A stretch of DNA of 64,000 nt from CAYZJV01 sp049310885 (GCF_049310885.1 NZ_JBMDYO010000008.1:1-64000); one strand, 5' to 3'; positions 7,694-16,734 are shown, counted from the first letter of the stretch. Notes: a model not told the origin generated them from the sequence alone. Program-made: numbers and translations.

Positions 7694-8230
7694 ATGGACA
7701 GAAGAATACCATTGGTTATCGTCTATACGGGTAACGGTAAGGGTAAGACAACAGCTGCGATGGGATTGGTGATGAGGACTTTAGGCCACCAAAAACGATG
7801 TGCGGTCTTACAATTCATCAAACCCGAAGGTCTGGAGACTGGAGAAAAGCGATTCTCCATTGCCCAAGGAGTACTCTGGGAAAATTATGGGGAAGGATTC
7901 CTCTGGCGTGTGGACGATACAGAACCATCCCGTAAAGCTTGCCTTGCCGGTTGGGAGAGGGCGAAAGAGCTAATATGCGACAATTCATATGAAATGGTCG
8001 TATTGGATGAATTCACCTATGCACTGAACAACAAATTTGTTCCTGTCGGGGTTGTAGTCGATTTTCTCAAATCGATACTGAACGATGAACAACGACCCCA
8101 TATCGTGATCACTGGGCGTGATGCACCATCCCCATTGGTAAATCTGGCCGATATGGTGCACGAAATTGTTGAAATCAAACATCCATGGCGAACAGCACGG
8201 GTTAAAGCGCAAAAGTGCATAGAATTTTGA
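7694..8230 (+). CDS. cobO: Cob(I)alamin adenosyltransferase, CobO/BtuR type
   Basis: A 178-residue enzyme that transfers the adenosyl group of ATP to reduced corrinoids to make adenosylcobalamin. The P-loop variant TGNGKGKTT (12-20) opens the protein, followed by AVLQFIKPEGLETGE, then YEMVVLDEFTYALN and ITGRDAPSPLVNLADMVHEI, all hallmarks of CobO. The ATG at 7694 is preferred to a GTG six bases earlier because AGAGG is correctly spaced for it. It lies 9 bases after the exporter permease. No other B12 gene is in the window, so it most likely serves salvage of imported corrinoid. Confidence 0.92.
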   Translation: MDRRIPLVIVYTGNGKGKTTAAMGLVMRTLGHQKRCAVLQFIKPEGLETGEKRFSIAQGVLWENYGEGFLWRVDDTEPSRKACLAGWERAKELICDNSYEMVVLDEFTYALNNKFVPVGVVVDFLKSILNDEQRPHIVITGRDAPSPLVNLADMVHEIVEIKHPWRTARVKAQKCIEF

Positions 8231-8299
8231 AATAGAGACAATTAGACCCTCAAACGAAAGAAAGATAGGGTTTCTGTATACCAATTCGAATAAACAGGG

Positions 8300-8305
8300 T
8301 ATAAT
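8300..8305 (+). promoter_or_regulatory. Probable -10 box for the CpsB-like gene
   Basis: A perfect TATAAT lies 18 bases before the start codon at 8324. No good -35 hexamer is seen at 16 to 18 bases upstream, so it may need an activator. The transcript leader would be only about 12 bases. Confidence 0.4.
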
Positions 8306-8323
8306 CGTTCAAAGAGGTCAACT

Positions 8324-8965
8324 ATGGGTTTAATCGAATGTCATTCACATCTTCTTCCATTCGTTGACGATGGTGTGCGATCTAAGGAAGAGAGTTTCAA
8401 AATTCTCCAAGCTTATGCAAAAGCAGGATTCGACCGGATTGTCGTTACTCCTCATCTCTATAACCCCATGGTTTCCACGAGGATACATAATATTCGTCCC
8501 ATGTACGCGTGGGCTGGTGAGGAAGCCAAGAAGCTTGGTATAGAACTCATCCTTGGTAGCGAAACCTATGTGGGAGGAGCCGTGGATCCGCAGGTGTTGC
8601 CTTTTATCAATAATTACGTATTGATCGAGGTGGATACCAGTACTGAACCACTGTTCTTGTTGAATCATGCCTACTCATTGCGGAAGAGGGGGCTTTTCGT
8701 CATCCTCGCCCATGTCGAACGGTACCGTTGGTTCAAGGAAGATGGACAATTGACCGATAAATTACGTGAAATCGGGGTCTTTTTCCAATCGAATGTAGAG
8801 GGTGTCGAGAATGGAGAGGCAGAAAAGTTTCTCAAACTGGGAATGATAGATATTATTGCGGGAGACAACCATGGCAATGAGCAGTTGCCGGCTAGGTTGG
8901 CAACCGCTTTGCGAGATAATCCTACGGTGTTACAAAGAATGGAAAATCTTTTCCGTAGCCGATAG
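8324..8965 (+). CDS. PHP-type protein-tyrosine phosphatase, CpsB/YwqE-like
   Basis: A 213-residue metal-dependent phosphatase of the PHP superfamily. The metal-ligand pattern is clear: ECHSHLLPFVDDG at the N-terminus (CpsB proteins carry DxHxHxLPxxDDG), VVTPH near residue 42, ILAHVERY near 127 and GDNHG near 185. Relatives dephosphorylate tyrosine kinases that control capsule and exopolysaccharide synthesis. No polysaccharide genes are nearby, so its partner is unknown. The start follows AAAGAGG. A 21-base gap leads to the AAA ATPase gene. Confidence 0.82.
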   Translation: MGLIECHSHLLPFVDDGVRSKEESFKILQAYAKAGFDRIVVTPHLYNPMVSTRIHNIRPMYAWAGEEAKKLGIELILGSETYVGGAVDPQVLPFINNYVLIEVDTSTEPLFLLNHAYSLRKRGLFVILAHVERYRWFKEDGQLTDKLREIGVFFQSNVEGVENGEAEKFLKLGMIDIIAGDNHGNEQLPARLATALRDNPTVLQRMENLFRSR

Positions 8966-8986
8966 GAATTCAATAGGGGGATAACT

Positions 8987-10222
8987 ATGCTGCTGGACAT
9001 GACGATTTCCAATTTTCGTTCAGTACGTGACTCACAGACAATCTCATTCGAGGCAGTCAAGGATAATAGGCTTGCTCAGGAGAAGATTGTAGAAGTGAGT
9101 GAAAAACTGAAAGTGATCAAGACTGTCGCTATTATCGGTCCCAATGGAGCGGGGAAGAGCACGTTCGTTCGTGCCTTGGAAGCCTTGAAGGCAATAGTAA
9201 CAGCCGACGCAGAATTGGAAAATCCTTTACAATTATTGGCTGGGACTTCATTTGCCTATTCCGATATAAAAGGAAGACCTGCCGATATCACGGTTGAGTT
9301 GGTAATGGGTACCGATGAGGAGTCTGGGCAGGCTCTTGTAGGAAAGTACTCTATGGTAGCCGATCGGGAGAAGGTCTTCGAAGAATCGTATCATCTGTTT
9401 GTCGGTCGTTCAAGGAAGTTGATGTTTGAAAGGAAATTAATCGATGGGGATGCAGATGAACTTAAATATTCTTATCGATGGGGAAAAATGTTCAGGGGTG
9501 AGAAAAAGCGTCTCGTAAACAAGGTTCCCCACAACCATTCCTATCTTGCCGCTGCGGCAAGAAAAGGTAGTACGACGCTCCTTCCCTTGTATACGTGGTT
9601 TACCGATGAGTTGATGCTTCTCCCATTTGGTCTCTCAACTGCGAGCGAAAAGCTGATAGTCGACCAGTTGAAGAAACATCCAAGTTGGAAGAAGGCTCTT
9701 ATAGATTTTCTCTGGAGTATTGATATCACCGATATTCGTGATGTCAGATTCCAGGAAGACCGTCTCATCTTTGTCCATACCAATGTTACCCAGCATTATG
9801 CATCTTATTTCTCAAATGAATCTTTGAGTCTACGGAGACTCACATCTATTGCAATGGCAATGTTCGAGAGTTTTACCACAAAACGCTGTCTGGTAGTCGA
9901 CGATTTTGGAATGTTGTTGCATCCCAATGCTTTGGAACATGTTATACAGGTGTTTGAGGCTAACAATGCTCGGTTCGGCTCGCAAATGTTGGCTGTGGAT
10001 TGTAATCCCTCTCTCCTAAAAGATGGCATTCTACGTCGCGATGCGGTTTGGTTCGCCCAAAAGAGTACCGACTCAGCAACAGAATATTACAGCCTGGCCG
10101 ACTTCAAGTTCTCCAAGGCAAAGCGGGATCTTACCGGCCAATTCTATTTGAATGGCTCGTATGGAGCCCTTCCAATTACAAGCGAATTCAAGTTCGTCGA
10201 TAATGAATCAAAGGAGCAGTGA
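8987..10222 (+). CDS. RloA/AbiLi-like AAA ATPase with altered catalytic motifs
   Basis: A 411-residue SMC/ABC-type ATPase of the AAA_15/AAA_21 kind (RloA, AbiLi, OLD relatives). The fold markers are present: ISNFRSVRD (7-15), Walker A GPNGAGKS (51-58), RRDAVWF (350-356) and FYLNGSYGALP (386-396). Three other positions depart from what I recall of the family: the signature region reads NESLSLRRLT (277-286) instead of SxGT, Walker B reads LVVDDFGMLLHP (Asp in place of the catalytic Glu), and the usual TTHD is AVDCN (336-340). ATP binding is likely; hydrolysis is doubtful. The start follows GGGGG. It is directly followed by a RloB-like gene, as in known RloAB/AbiL phage-defence pairs. Confidence 0.82.
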   Translation: MLLDMTISNFRSVRDSQTISFEAVKDNRLAQEKIVEVSEKLKVIKTVAIIGPNGAGKSTFVRALEALKAIVTADAELENPLQLLAGTSFAYSDIKGRPADITVELVMGTDEESGQALVGKYSMVADREKVFEESYHLFVGRSRKLMFERKLIDGDADELKYSYRWGKMFRGEKKRLVNKVPHNHSYLAAAARKGSTTLLPLYTWFTDELMLLPFGLSTASEKLIVDQLKKHPSWKKALIDFLWSIDITDIRDVRFQEDRLIFVHTNVTQHYASYFSNESLSLRRLTSIAMAMFESFTTKRCLVVDDFGMLLHPNALEHVIQVFEANNARFGSQMLAVDCNPSLLKDGILRRDAVWFAQKSTDSATEYYSLADFKFSKAKRDLTGQFYLNGSYGALPITSEFKFVDNESKEQ

Positions 10223-10223
10223 A

Positions 10224-10868
10224 ATGAAACGCAAGAAAAATAATGAGAAACCACGAAGAACCTTGCTTGTCGTCACCGCTTCGGAGGCACAGTCACTCTA
10301 CTTTTCTCAAATGCGCAAGGATTGTCGATACACGAATATGACTGTCTTGTGGGCACAGGAGGCGGTTACACTTGAGGATTTAGTAAAAGAGGCCTACAAA
10401 GCACGCATCAAAGGAAGATACGACAGTACCTGGTGTGTATTTGGTTTCCATGATATGGGAGTCGATTCCCAACAAGTGAGGTTGATTGCCGCTTTTGCAC
10501 AGAAAAAGAAGGTCCAACTCGCTTGGACTAATCCCAGTATTGCTCTCTGGTATCTTCTTCATTTACAGAGCCCCCGAACTCCGATAAGCGATCCAGCTAT
10601 CATTGAGAGTACCCTGTCGAGTGTATTCCCAAACTTCTCCAATAGTCCTGCATACCTGCTGAATGAAGGCTCTTCGCTCCACTTGAAACTCTTCTCAGCA
10701 AAAGCTCAGGCTGCGGTGAATGCAGGATCCTACAACGCTCTGGTACAACAACGAGGGTCGGATTTGCCTCCAGTGAATATGACCAAGCTGTTGACTGAGA
10801 TATCCGATATCTGTGGTACTGCTGATATGTCCCATAACCAGAAGCTTATCGGGTTGAAGAACGCCTGA
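10224..10868 (+). CDS. RloB-like protein with missing acidic residues
   Basis: A 214-residue protein matching RloB (PF13707) in layout: a first strand LLVVTASEAQSLYF (14-27), YDSTWCVFGFHD (66-77), and AWTNPSIALWYLLHL (100-114) where RloB has a SNPCFELWLLLHF-type stretch. By this alignment the usual Toprim-like acids are replaced: Glu by Thr18, Glu by Gln23, the DxD pair by Gly74 and His76, and the Glu of FELW by Ala107. The frame is intact with no stops. The start at 10224 has AAAGGAG and comes one base after the ATPase stop, so the pair is co-translated. It may be an inactive or repurposed defence component. Confidence 0.75.
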   Translation: MKRKKNNEKPRRTLLVVTASEAQSLYFSQMRKDCRYTNMTVLWAQEAVTLEDLVKEAYKARIKGRYDSTWCVFGFHDMGVDSQQVRLIAAFAQKKKVQLAWTNPSIALWYLLHLQSPRTPISDPAIIESTLSSVFPNFSNSPAYLLNEGSSLHLKLFSAKAQAAVNAGSYNALVQQRGSDLPPVNMTKLLTEISDICGTADMSHNQKLIGLKNA

Positions 10869-10869
10869 T

Positions 10870-11754
10870 ATGCTTGGCCAAGGACTCACGATTCTCCTCT
10901 ATATGTTCGCATTCGCCACAGGGTGCATGACTCTCGTGCTCTCTGTGGTGTTCCATATCCGTGAGAGTTACCAATGGACTAAGTACTTCATCATTTTTCA
11001 TGCTTCTCTCCTATTGGTGATAGTGCTCCAGGTCCTTAAGGTATTTGTCGATGTTTTTCTTGGGGATACGGTTGCATCCGTCACGGGAATAGTCGTACAA
11101 AGCCTTCTTGCTGCAAATGTAAGTTTCCTCATACTTTTTGTTCCTTATTTCACCACTTGGATAATTGCCCAACCGTGGAGAAATCCCTATCGAATAATCT
11201 TTAGTTTCCTTGCGATAGCTTATATGTCCCTGAGCGTTCTCCATATCATTTTTAACTCAATCTGGGTTTTCCAGATGTCGATGATGTTGGTTTTCGTAGG
11301 AACCTTGTTTTTCTGTATTGGAGTTATTCTCAAGAATCTTAAGACCATTGTGCAACATGATGTCCGGATCGTAAGTAAGTCCATAATTATACTATCATTC
11401 GTCATGATACCTCTGCTCATCATCAGTCTCATATTCCCCCAATGGCGCTATATCACCTATCCGATTTATTTCATGGCATTCTCAATTATTCTTCTTGTCT
11501 TCCTCTTCATCTATTTTAAACGTATGCCCCATGAAGTCCAACATGAACTCACCTACGATAAGGTTGGGAAATATCATATCACCGAGCGTGAATTCTCTGT
11601 CATTCTCCTTATAAGGGAAGGACTTACCAATAAGGAAATCGCTGGTCATCTTGACATATCGGTGAACACAGTGAACAATCATGTAGCAAACATATTTTCA
11701 AAGACAAAAGTGAGAAGCCGCATAGACTTGTTGAATAACCTCAACAAGGATTAG
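10870..11754 (+). CDS. Membrane-bound LuxR-type transcription regulator
   Basis: A 294-residue protein with about seven hydrophobic segments over residues 1-215 and a LuxR/FixJ-type helix-turn-helix at the C-terminus (TEREFSVILLIREGLTNKEIAGHL, then DISVNTVNNHVANIFSKT). Such 7TM-LuxR proteins are common in spirochaetes and other anaerobes and are thought to sense a membrane or extracellular cue. The ATG overlaps the end of the RloB-like gene context (TGATATG) and has only a weak ribosome site, suggesting coupled translation. Targets are unknown; the neighbouring hydrolase or the RloAB-like pair are candidates by position only. The longest runs are split here for readability. Confidence 0.85.
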   Translation: MLGQGLTILLYMFAFATGCMTLVLSVVFHIRESYQWTKYFIIFHASLLLVIVLQVLKVFVDVFLGDTVASVTGIVVQSLLAANVSFLILFVPYFTTWIIAQPWRNPYRIIFSFLAIAYMSLSVLHIIFNSIWVFQMSMMLVFVGTLFFCIGVILKNLKTIVQHDVRIVSKSIIILSFVMIPLLIISLIFPQWRYITYPIYFMAFSIILLVFLFIYFKRMPHEVQHELTYDKVGKYHITEREFSVILLIREGLTNKEIAGHLDISVNTVNNHVANIFSKTKVRSRIDLLNNLNKD

Positions 11755-11764
11755 GAGGTTATCC

Positions 11765-12562
11765 ATGGAAAACGATACTGCAATTGATATCCGTTTGTGC
11801 GCTAGACCAATAACACTGGTGCATGAGATCAAACCCGATCGAGCTGTTGTTTGCCTCCATGGTTATGCCGGTTATCCAGGTGAGTTGGCTCTCCCTGCCA
11901 AACGATTGTATTCCCATGGATTCGATGTATTTGTTCCCCGTTATCCCGGACATGGGACCAATGGAGAAGATTTTATGAAAACGGGTAGGGGGGACTGGAT
12001 TGAAGAAGCCGAGAGGGTTCTTCTAGAGGCATTGTCTACCTACCACAGCGTATCTCTTGTAGGACACTCCATGGGAGGCGCAATCGCTGTTATCCTGGCA
12101 ATGAGACATCCTGTAGATAGAGTTGTACTGTATGCCCCTGCGCTATCTATTCCAGCTCTGCCTTTCAAGCTCGTCTCGTTACTTAGTGTTTTTATGAAAC
12201 GTAGGGCACAACCATGGCAATCCGATAGTCGATATCCTTTCTTCGATGAACGTGACGAATCCGATGATGCTTTTTTAGGTAAAGAATATTGGAGCTGGCA
12301 ATATTTTAAACAGCTTCGGCAATTGGGCTTGATACAACGAGAAGCTGTATCTGCACTTTCACAAACATCAGCTGATATCCTCGTGTTGACTGGAGAAAAA
12401 GATGCTGTGGTCGATAAGCATGCCGGAAAGATCGTTGTGGAGCTTGGATCCGGGAAAAACAATTGGGTCCATCTTCCACTCGCTACCCACCTTATCCCCT
12501 ACGATATTGATGAAAATACCCGTGAAGAGGCTATGCAGAGGACCATTTCCTGGCTCTCTTGA
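11765..12562 (+). CDS. Alpha/beta hydrolase (carboxylesterase or lipase-like)
   Basis: A 265-residue alpha/beta hydrolase. It shows the oxyanion region VVCLHGYAGYPGE (28-40), the nucleophile elbow GHSMGG (100-105, Ser102), an acid in LTGEKDAVVD (near 205-214) and a His in PLATHLIPYD (near 242), giving a complete Ser-Asp-His triad. The pattern is that of Est30-type carboxylesterases and monoacylglycerol lipases. No signal peptide is visible, so it is cytoplasmic. AGGAGG precedes the start and it lies 10 bases after the LuxR-type gene. The substrate is unknown. Confidence 0.85.
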   Translation: MENDTAIDIRLCARPITLVHEIKPDRAVVCLHGYAGYPGELALPAKRLYSHGFDVFVPRYPGHGTNGEDFMKTGRGDWIEEAERVLLEALSTYHSVSLVGHSMGGAIAVILAMRHPVDRVVLYAPALSIPALPFKLVSLLSVFMKRRAQPWQSDSRYPFFDERDESDDAFLGKEYWSWQYFKQLRQLGLIQREAVSALSQTSADILVLTGEKDAVVDKHAGKIVVELGSGKNNWVHLPLATHLIPYDIDENTREEAMQRTISWLS

Positions 12563-12583
12563 CCGATTTGATCTTAGCGGGGG

Positions 12584-12612
12584 TTGTTGCCACTTTTCCC
12601 TTTTTGTACTAA
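12584..12612 (+). promoter_or_regulatory. Possible promoter of the synthetase cluster
   Basis: TTGTTG (12584-12589), 17 bases, TACTAA (12607-12612). It overlaps the left arm of an inverted repeat GGTTGTT/AACAACC (12582-12588 and 12619-12625). The 10-base sequence CCACTTTTCC also occurs twice (12590 and 12630) in the leader. No T-box features (specifier loop, TGG bulge, terminator) are seen. Confidence 0.4.
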
Positions 12613-12661
12613 AACTGTAACAACCGGGTCCACTTTTCCGGTACAGGAGGAGAATTTCCCC

Positions 12662-14140
12662 ATGAGTGTACGCGTACGTTACGCACCATCACCCACTGGT
12701 ATGCAGCATATCGGTGGTGTAAGGACTGCATTGTTCAATTATTTCTTTGCCAGAGCCCAAAAAGGCTCCTTTATCCTACGGGTAGAGGATACCGACCAGG
12801 AACGAACTACAGCTGATGCTTTGCAAGATCTCTACGATACGTTGGATTGGCTGGGTATTGAATGGGACGAAGGCCCATTGGTTGGGGGAGATCATGGTCC
12901 ATACGTGCAGAGTGAAAGGTTTTCGCTCTATCAGGAATATGCCGAAAAACTGATTTCAGACGGTAAGGCTTATCGCTGTTTTTGTACTCCAGAGCGTCTT
13001 TCGGATTTGCGAGAGAAACAGGTCGCCGAGAAAGCGAAGCAACAGGGGTATGATCGCCATTGCAGGAATCTCACAGATGATGAGAGATCCAAGTTAGAAA
13101 GTCAAGGTTTGCAATCGGTAGTCCGTCTTAAAGTTCCTCTTGAGGGTAAAACCACATTCCACGATGTCCTCATGGGGGATATCACCAGACGCAACAGTGA
13201 TGTGAATCCCGATCCCGTACTTCTGAAATCGGATGGCTTTCCCACGTATCATTTGGCGAATGTGATAGATGACCATCTTATGGGAATTAGTCATATCATG
13301 CGTGCCCAGGAATGGATTCCCTCCGGTCCCTTGCATATTCTTCTCTATGAAGCTTTCGGATGGGAACCACCCATCTATTGCCACCTTCCCATGGTCATGG
13401 GAAAGGATGGACAGAAACTCTCCAAACGTCATGGATCGACAGCGGTTCGTGATTTCAGGAAAAAGGGGTACTTGCCTGAAGCTCTAATGAACTATGTCAG
13501 TATGGTTGGCTGGTCATATGATGGTCAACGCGAATTCTTCACTAAAGAAGAGCTTTGCGAATTGTTTAGCCTCGAAAAGATCAACAAGGCACCAGGTGTC
13601 TTCGACTATAAGAAGCTCGATTGGTACAATGGGATGTATATTCGGCAGAAGAGTGATGAAGAGCTCACCGAACTATTGGTTCCCTATCTGCAGGAGGCTA
13701 CCTTTGTGTCGGAAGTACCGACTGTTGATGAGCTCTCCATGGTAAAGGCTATTGTCCCGGTTGTTAAGGAACGCCTTAAAGTATTGGAAGATGTGGTGGA
13801 GATGAGTAGATTCCTCTTCACTGAAATCGATGTTCCCCAATCTTCATCGCTTATTCCTAAGAAACAGGACGCCAAGACTACATTGGAAGTATTGAAGCAG
13901 GTAGTTCCCATTATTAAAAAGATGGCCAATACTGCCGATGAGGTGATCGAGGAAGAATTGGTAGCTTTGGCGAATGGATTGGAGATCAAGGTTAATGGAG
14001 TGTTCATGCCTATCAGGGTAGCAGTTACTGGTAGCACGATTAGTCCTCCTTTGTTCGATTCGATTCGGTTGCTTGGATTGGATACTGCTGTCGCCCGGCT
14101 GGAACGGGCAATTTCTACGCTAGAAAACGAGGTTGCATAA
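12662..14140 (+). CDS. gltX: Glutamyl-tRNA synthetase
   Basis: A 492-residue class I synthetase that charges tRNA-Glu with glutamate. The HIGH motif appears as HIGG (16-19) within the usual VRYAPSPTG context, and the KMSKS motif appears as KLSKRHG (near 252-258). The C-terminal third forms the anticodon-binding cage. The start at 12662 is set by AGGAGG and by the conserved VRVRYAPSPTG opening; the frame extends 78 bases upstream without support. Its stop overlaps the glyQS start by one base (TAATG). Whether it also charges tRNA-Gln is not visible here. Confidence 0.96.
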   Translation: MSVRVRYAPSPTGMQHIGGVRTALFNYFFARAQKGSFILRVEDTDQERTTADALQDLYDTLDWLGIEWDEGPLVGGDHGPYVQSERFSLYQEYAEKLISDGKAYRCFCTPERLSDLREKQVAEKAKQQGYDRHCRNLTDDERSKLESQGLQSVVRLKVPLEGKTTFHDVLMGDITRRNSDVNPDPVLLKSDGFPTYHLANVIDDHLMGISHIMRAQEWIPSGPLHILLYEAFGWEPPIYCHLPMVMGKDGQKLSKRHGSTAVRDFRKKGYLPEALMNYVSMVGWSYDGQREFFTKEELCELFSLEKINKAPGVFDYKKLDWYNGMYIRQKSDEELTELLVPYLQEATFVSEVPTVDELSMVKAIVPVVKERLKVLEDVVEMSRFLFTEIDVPQSSSLIPKKQDAKTTLEVLKQVVPIIKKMANTADEVIEEELVALANGLEIKVNGVFMPIRVAVTGSTISPPLFDSIRLLGLDTAVARLERAISTLENEVA

Positions 14141-15465
14141 TGGCTGAAACTACAATGGACAAATTGGTCTCTCTCTGTAAGAGACGCGGGTTTATTTTTC
14201 AATCCAGTGAAATATATGGTGGATTGACCGGAGCTTGGGACTATGGACCGCTTGGAGTCCAATTGAAAAACAATATTCGGGATTTCTGGTGGAAAGAGAT
14301 GACCCAGATGCACGACAATATCGTCGGCTTGGATGCTTCTATCCTCATGCATCCGAAGGTGTGGGAAGCAAGTGGTCATGTTTCGAATTTCACCGATCCG
14401 ATGGTCGACTGCAAACAATGTAAGAGTCGCTTTCGTGCCGACCAGATTGATCTTGATGCCGCATGTCCAAATTGTGGCACAAAAGGTTCTTTCACTGAAC
14501 CACGTAATTTCAATTTGATGTTCTCTACCCATATTGGGGCTGTACATGACGATTCTTCGGTAATTTATCTGAGACCCGAAACTGCTCAGGGTATTTATGC
14601 CGATTTCAAAAATGTGGTGCAAAGCAGCAGGGTGAAGATCCCCTTTGGCATAGCCCAGGTCGGAAAATCTTTCCGCAATGAGATTACAACAAAGAATTTT
14701 ATCTTCCGCTCCTGTGAATTCGAACAGATGGAGATGCAGTACTTTGTCAAGCCAGGGACCGATGAACACTGGTTCTCTTTCTGGCGTGACCAGAGGATGG
14801 CCTTCTATCATAAGATGGGAATCCGACCCGAAGCACTCCGATGGCATAGACATGGTGAAGATGAATTGGCCTTCTATGCAAAGGATGCCTACGATATCCA
14901 ATTCCAATTCCCCATGGGCTGGCAGGAACTCGAGGGAGTCCACAATAGGACCGATTATGATCTGAACCAACACCAGAAGTTCAGTGGAAAAGACCTCACC
15001 TACCTGGAACAGGAGACTAAGGAGAGATATGTTCCCTATGTAGTGGAGACTTCTGCCGGTTTGACCAGGAATGTCCTTATGGTCCTGTCTGATGCATACG
15101 AAGAGCAAGAACTAGAGGGCGGTGATGTACGTACGGTGCTTCATTTCCATCCATCAATCGCTCCTGTAACGGTAGCAGTCCTTCCTTTGGTGAAAAAAGA
15201 TGGAATAGGTGATTTTGCTTCAAGACTCGAGCACGAACTGAGGGAAGATTTCGCTACCTTTTTCGACCAGAGTGGAGCCATAGGACGTCGATACCGTCGG
15301 ATGGATGAGATTGGCACTCCCTATTGCGTCACTGTCGATTACCAGACACTGGAAGACAATACTGTGACATTGCGTTTCAGAGATTCCATGGAACAGATCC
15401 GTGTATCCATCACCGATCTTGTGTCGAGGATGAAACAAGAGACAAAGAACTACAAAAGGCAATAG
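14140..15465 (+). CDS. glyQS: Glycyl-tRNA synthetase, alpha2 type
   Basis: A 441-residue class II synthetase of the single-chain (archaeal/eukaryotic/Firmicutes-like) type rather than the two-subunit bacterial form. It shows the early FQSSEIYGGLTGAWDYGPLG, a zinc-finger-like insert with C91, C94, C109 and C112, the motif 2 region FRNEITTKNFIFRSCEFEQME, and a C-terminal anticodon domain ending in QTLEDNTVTLRFRDS. It overlaps gltX by one base and is followed 15 bases later by tyrS, forming a synthetase operon. The second Met (residue 6) is an alternative start but fits the coupling less well. Confidence 0.96.
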   Translation: MAETTMDKLVSLCKRRGFIFQSSEIYGGLTGAWDYGPLGVQLKNNIRDFWWKEMTQMHDNIVGLDASILMHPKVWEASGHVSNFTDPMVDCKQCKSRFRADQIDLDAACPNCGTKGSFTEPRNFNLMFSTHIGAVHDDSSVIYLRPETAQGIYADFKNVVQSSRVKIPFGIAQVGKSFRNEITTKNFIFRSCEFEQMEMQYFVKPGTDEHWFSFWRDQRMAFYHKMGIRPEALRWHRHGEDELAFYAKDAYDIQFQFPMGWQELEGVHNRTDYDLNQHQKFSGKDLTYLEQETKERYVPYVVETSAGLTRNVLMVLSDAYEEQELEGGDVRTVLHFHPSIAPVTVAVLPLVKKDGIGDFASRLEHELREDFATFFDQSGAIGRRYRRMDEIGTPYCVTVDYQTLEDNTVTLRFRDSMEQIRVSITDLVSRMKQETKNYKRQ

Positions 15466-15480
15466 ATAGGAGCCCATTCG

Positions 15481-16734
15481 ATGAATAAAGCCTTACAGAC
15501 TTTGCAAGATCGTGGATTTATCAAACAGTGTACCGATTATGAGGGACTCAGTGATCTGATGGACAAGGAACCGGTTACCTTCTATGTTGGCGTCGATCCA
15601 ACCGGTAGAAGTATCCATATTGGACACATGGTTCCCTTTTTCGCTATGCATCATCTCCAAGAGGCAGGGCATAATCCTATTGCACTTGTTGGTGGAGGTA
15701 CTTCTCTCATCGGTGATCCATCGGGAAAGAGTGAGATGCGAATGATGCTCACAGTAGAACAGATCAGACAAAACAGTGCATCCATCAAGGACCAGTTGGG
15801 AACGGTGGTAGATTTCTCGGATAGTCTCGGGGAAGGGAAAGGCCATGCCACGATGCTGAACAACTATGATTGGCTTGGCGGGTTGAACTATATCGAATTC
15901 CTTCGTGACATCGGTAAGCACTTTTCGGTCAATCGCATGCTCACCTTCGAAAGCTACAAACAGCGTTTGGAGAGAGGGTTGTCCTTCATAGAATTCAACT
16001 ATCAATTACTCCAATCCTATGACTTCTTGACCTTGTTTCGTGACCACGGTTGCCGATTGCAGATCGGTGGCGATGACCAGTGGGGAAATATAGTAGCCGG
16101 TATCGAATTGATACGAAAGGTAGAGAGTGCAGAATGTTTTGGTCTTACCTTCAATCTCATAACCCGTGCAGATGGCCATAAGATGGGCAAGAGTGAAAAG
16201 GGTGCCGTATTCTTGAATCCTGAAATGTACAGTCCCTACGACTTCTATCAATATTGGCGTAATGTGAATGATGCAGATGTTATCAAATTCATGAAACTAT
16301 TCACATTCCTTCCTTTGGAGGAAATTGCTACCTATGAAAAATCATCGGTTAATATCAATGAGGCTAAGGAAAGGTTGGCTTTCGAGCAGACAAAGATAAT
16401 CCATGGGGAATCTGAAGCAGAGAAGGCAAGGGATGCAGCTAAATCGATGTTCGGAGGCGGTCTCTCTGCGGAAGCCAGAGAAGGACTCCCTACGATTTCC
16501 ATCCCGATGGCTTCTTTAGAGGCGGGAATTGGCGCAATTGAGCTTTTCGCTATGACCGATCTATGTAAGACGAATTCGGATGCTCGTCGTCTCATTTCCC
16601 AAGGAGGCGCTACTATACAAGATAGGAAAGTCGAAGATGTCAAACAAGTGATTGATGCATCTTGGGCTCAACAGGGTGAGATGATCCTTAAAGCCGGAAA
16701 GAAACGGTATTTCAGGATTGTTTTCACTTCCTGA
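15481..16734 (+). CDS. tyrS: Tyrosyl-tRNA synthetase
   Basis: A 417-residue class I synthetase that charges tRNA-Tyr. It has VGVDPTGRSIHIGHM with HIGH at 46-49, the tyrosine-site stretch EFNYQLLQSYDF, GGDDQWGNI, the KMSKS loop as KMGKS (near 234-238), and a C-terminal S4-like RNA-binding domain (SDARRLISQGGATIQDRKVED). The ribosome site ATAGGAG precedes the ATG. It ends the gltX-glyQS-tyrS run; the next gene, an ABC binding protein, starts 44 bases later with a small hairpin CGGGA/TCCCG (16747-16761) between them that lacks a T-run. Confidence 0.96.
   Translation: MNKALQTLQDRGFIKQCTDYEGLSDLMDKEPVTFYVGVDPTGRSIHIGHMVPFFAMHHLQEAGHNPIALVGGGTSLIGDPSGKSEMRMMLTVEQIRQNSASIKDQLGTVVDFSDSLGEGKGHATMLNNYDWLGGLNYIEFLRDIGKHFSVNRMLTFESYKQRLERGLSFIEFNYQLLQSYDFLTLFRDHGCRLQIGGDDQWGNIVAGIELIRKVESAECFGLTFNLITRADGHKMGKSEKGAVFLNPEMYSPYDFYQYWRNVNDADVIKFMKLFTFLPLEEIATYEKSSVNINEAKERLAFEQTKIIHGESEAEKARDAAKSMFGGGLSAEAREGLPTISIPMASLEAGIGAIELFAMTDLCKTNSDARRLISQGGATIQDRKVEDVKQVIDASWAQQGEMILKAGKKRYFRIVFTS

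Noticed and set aside
12563..12661. A T-box riboswitch ahead of gltX
   Set aside because: The leader is too short, and I find no specifier loop, T-box sequence or terminator/antiterminator pair.
13684..15108. A 474-codon open frame on the minus strand
   Set aside because: It is antisense to gltX and glyQS, has no ribosome site and no recognisable family, while the plus strand encodes two well-conserved enzymes.
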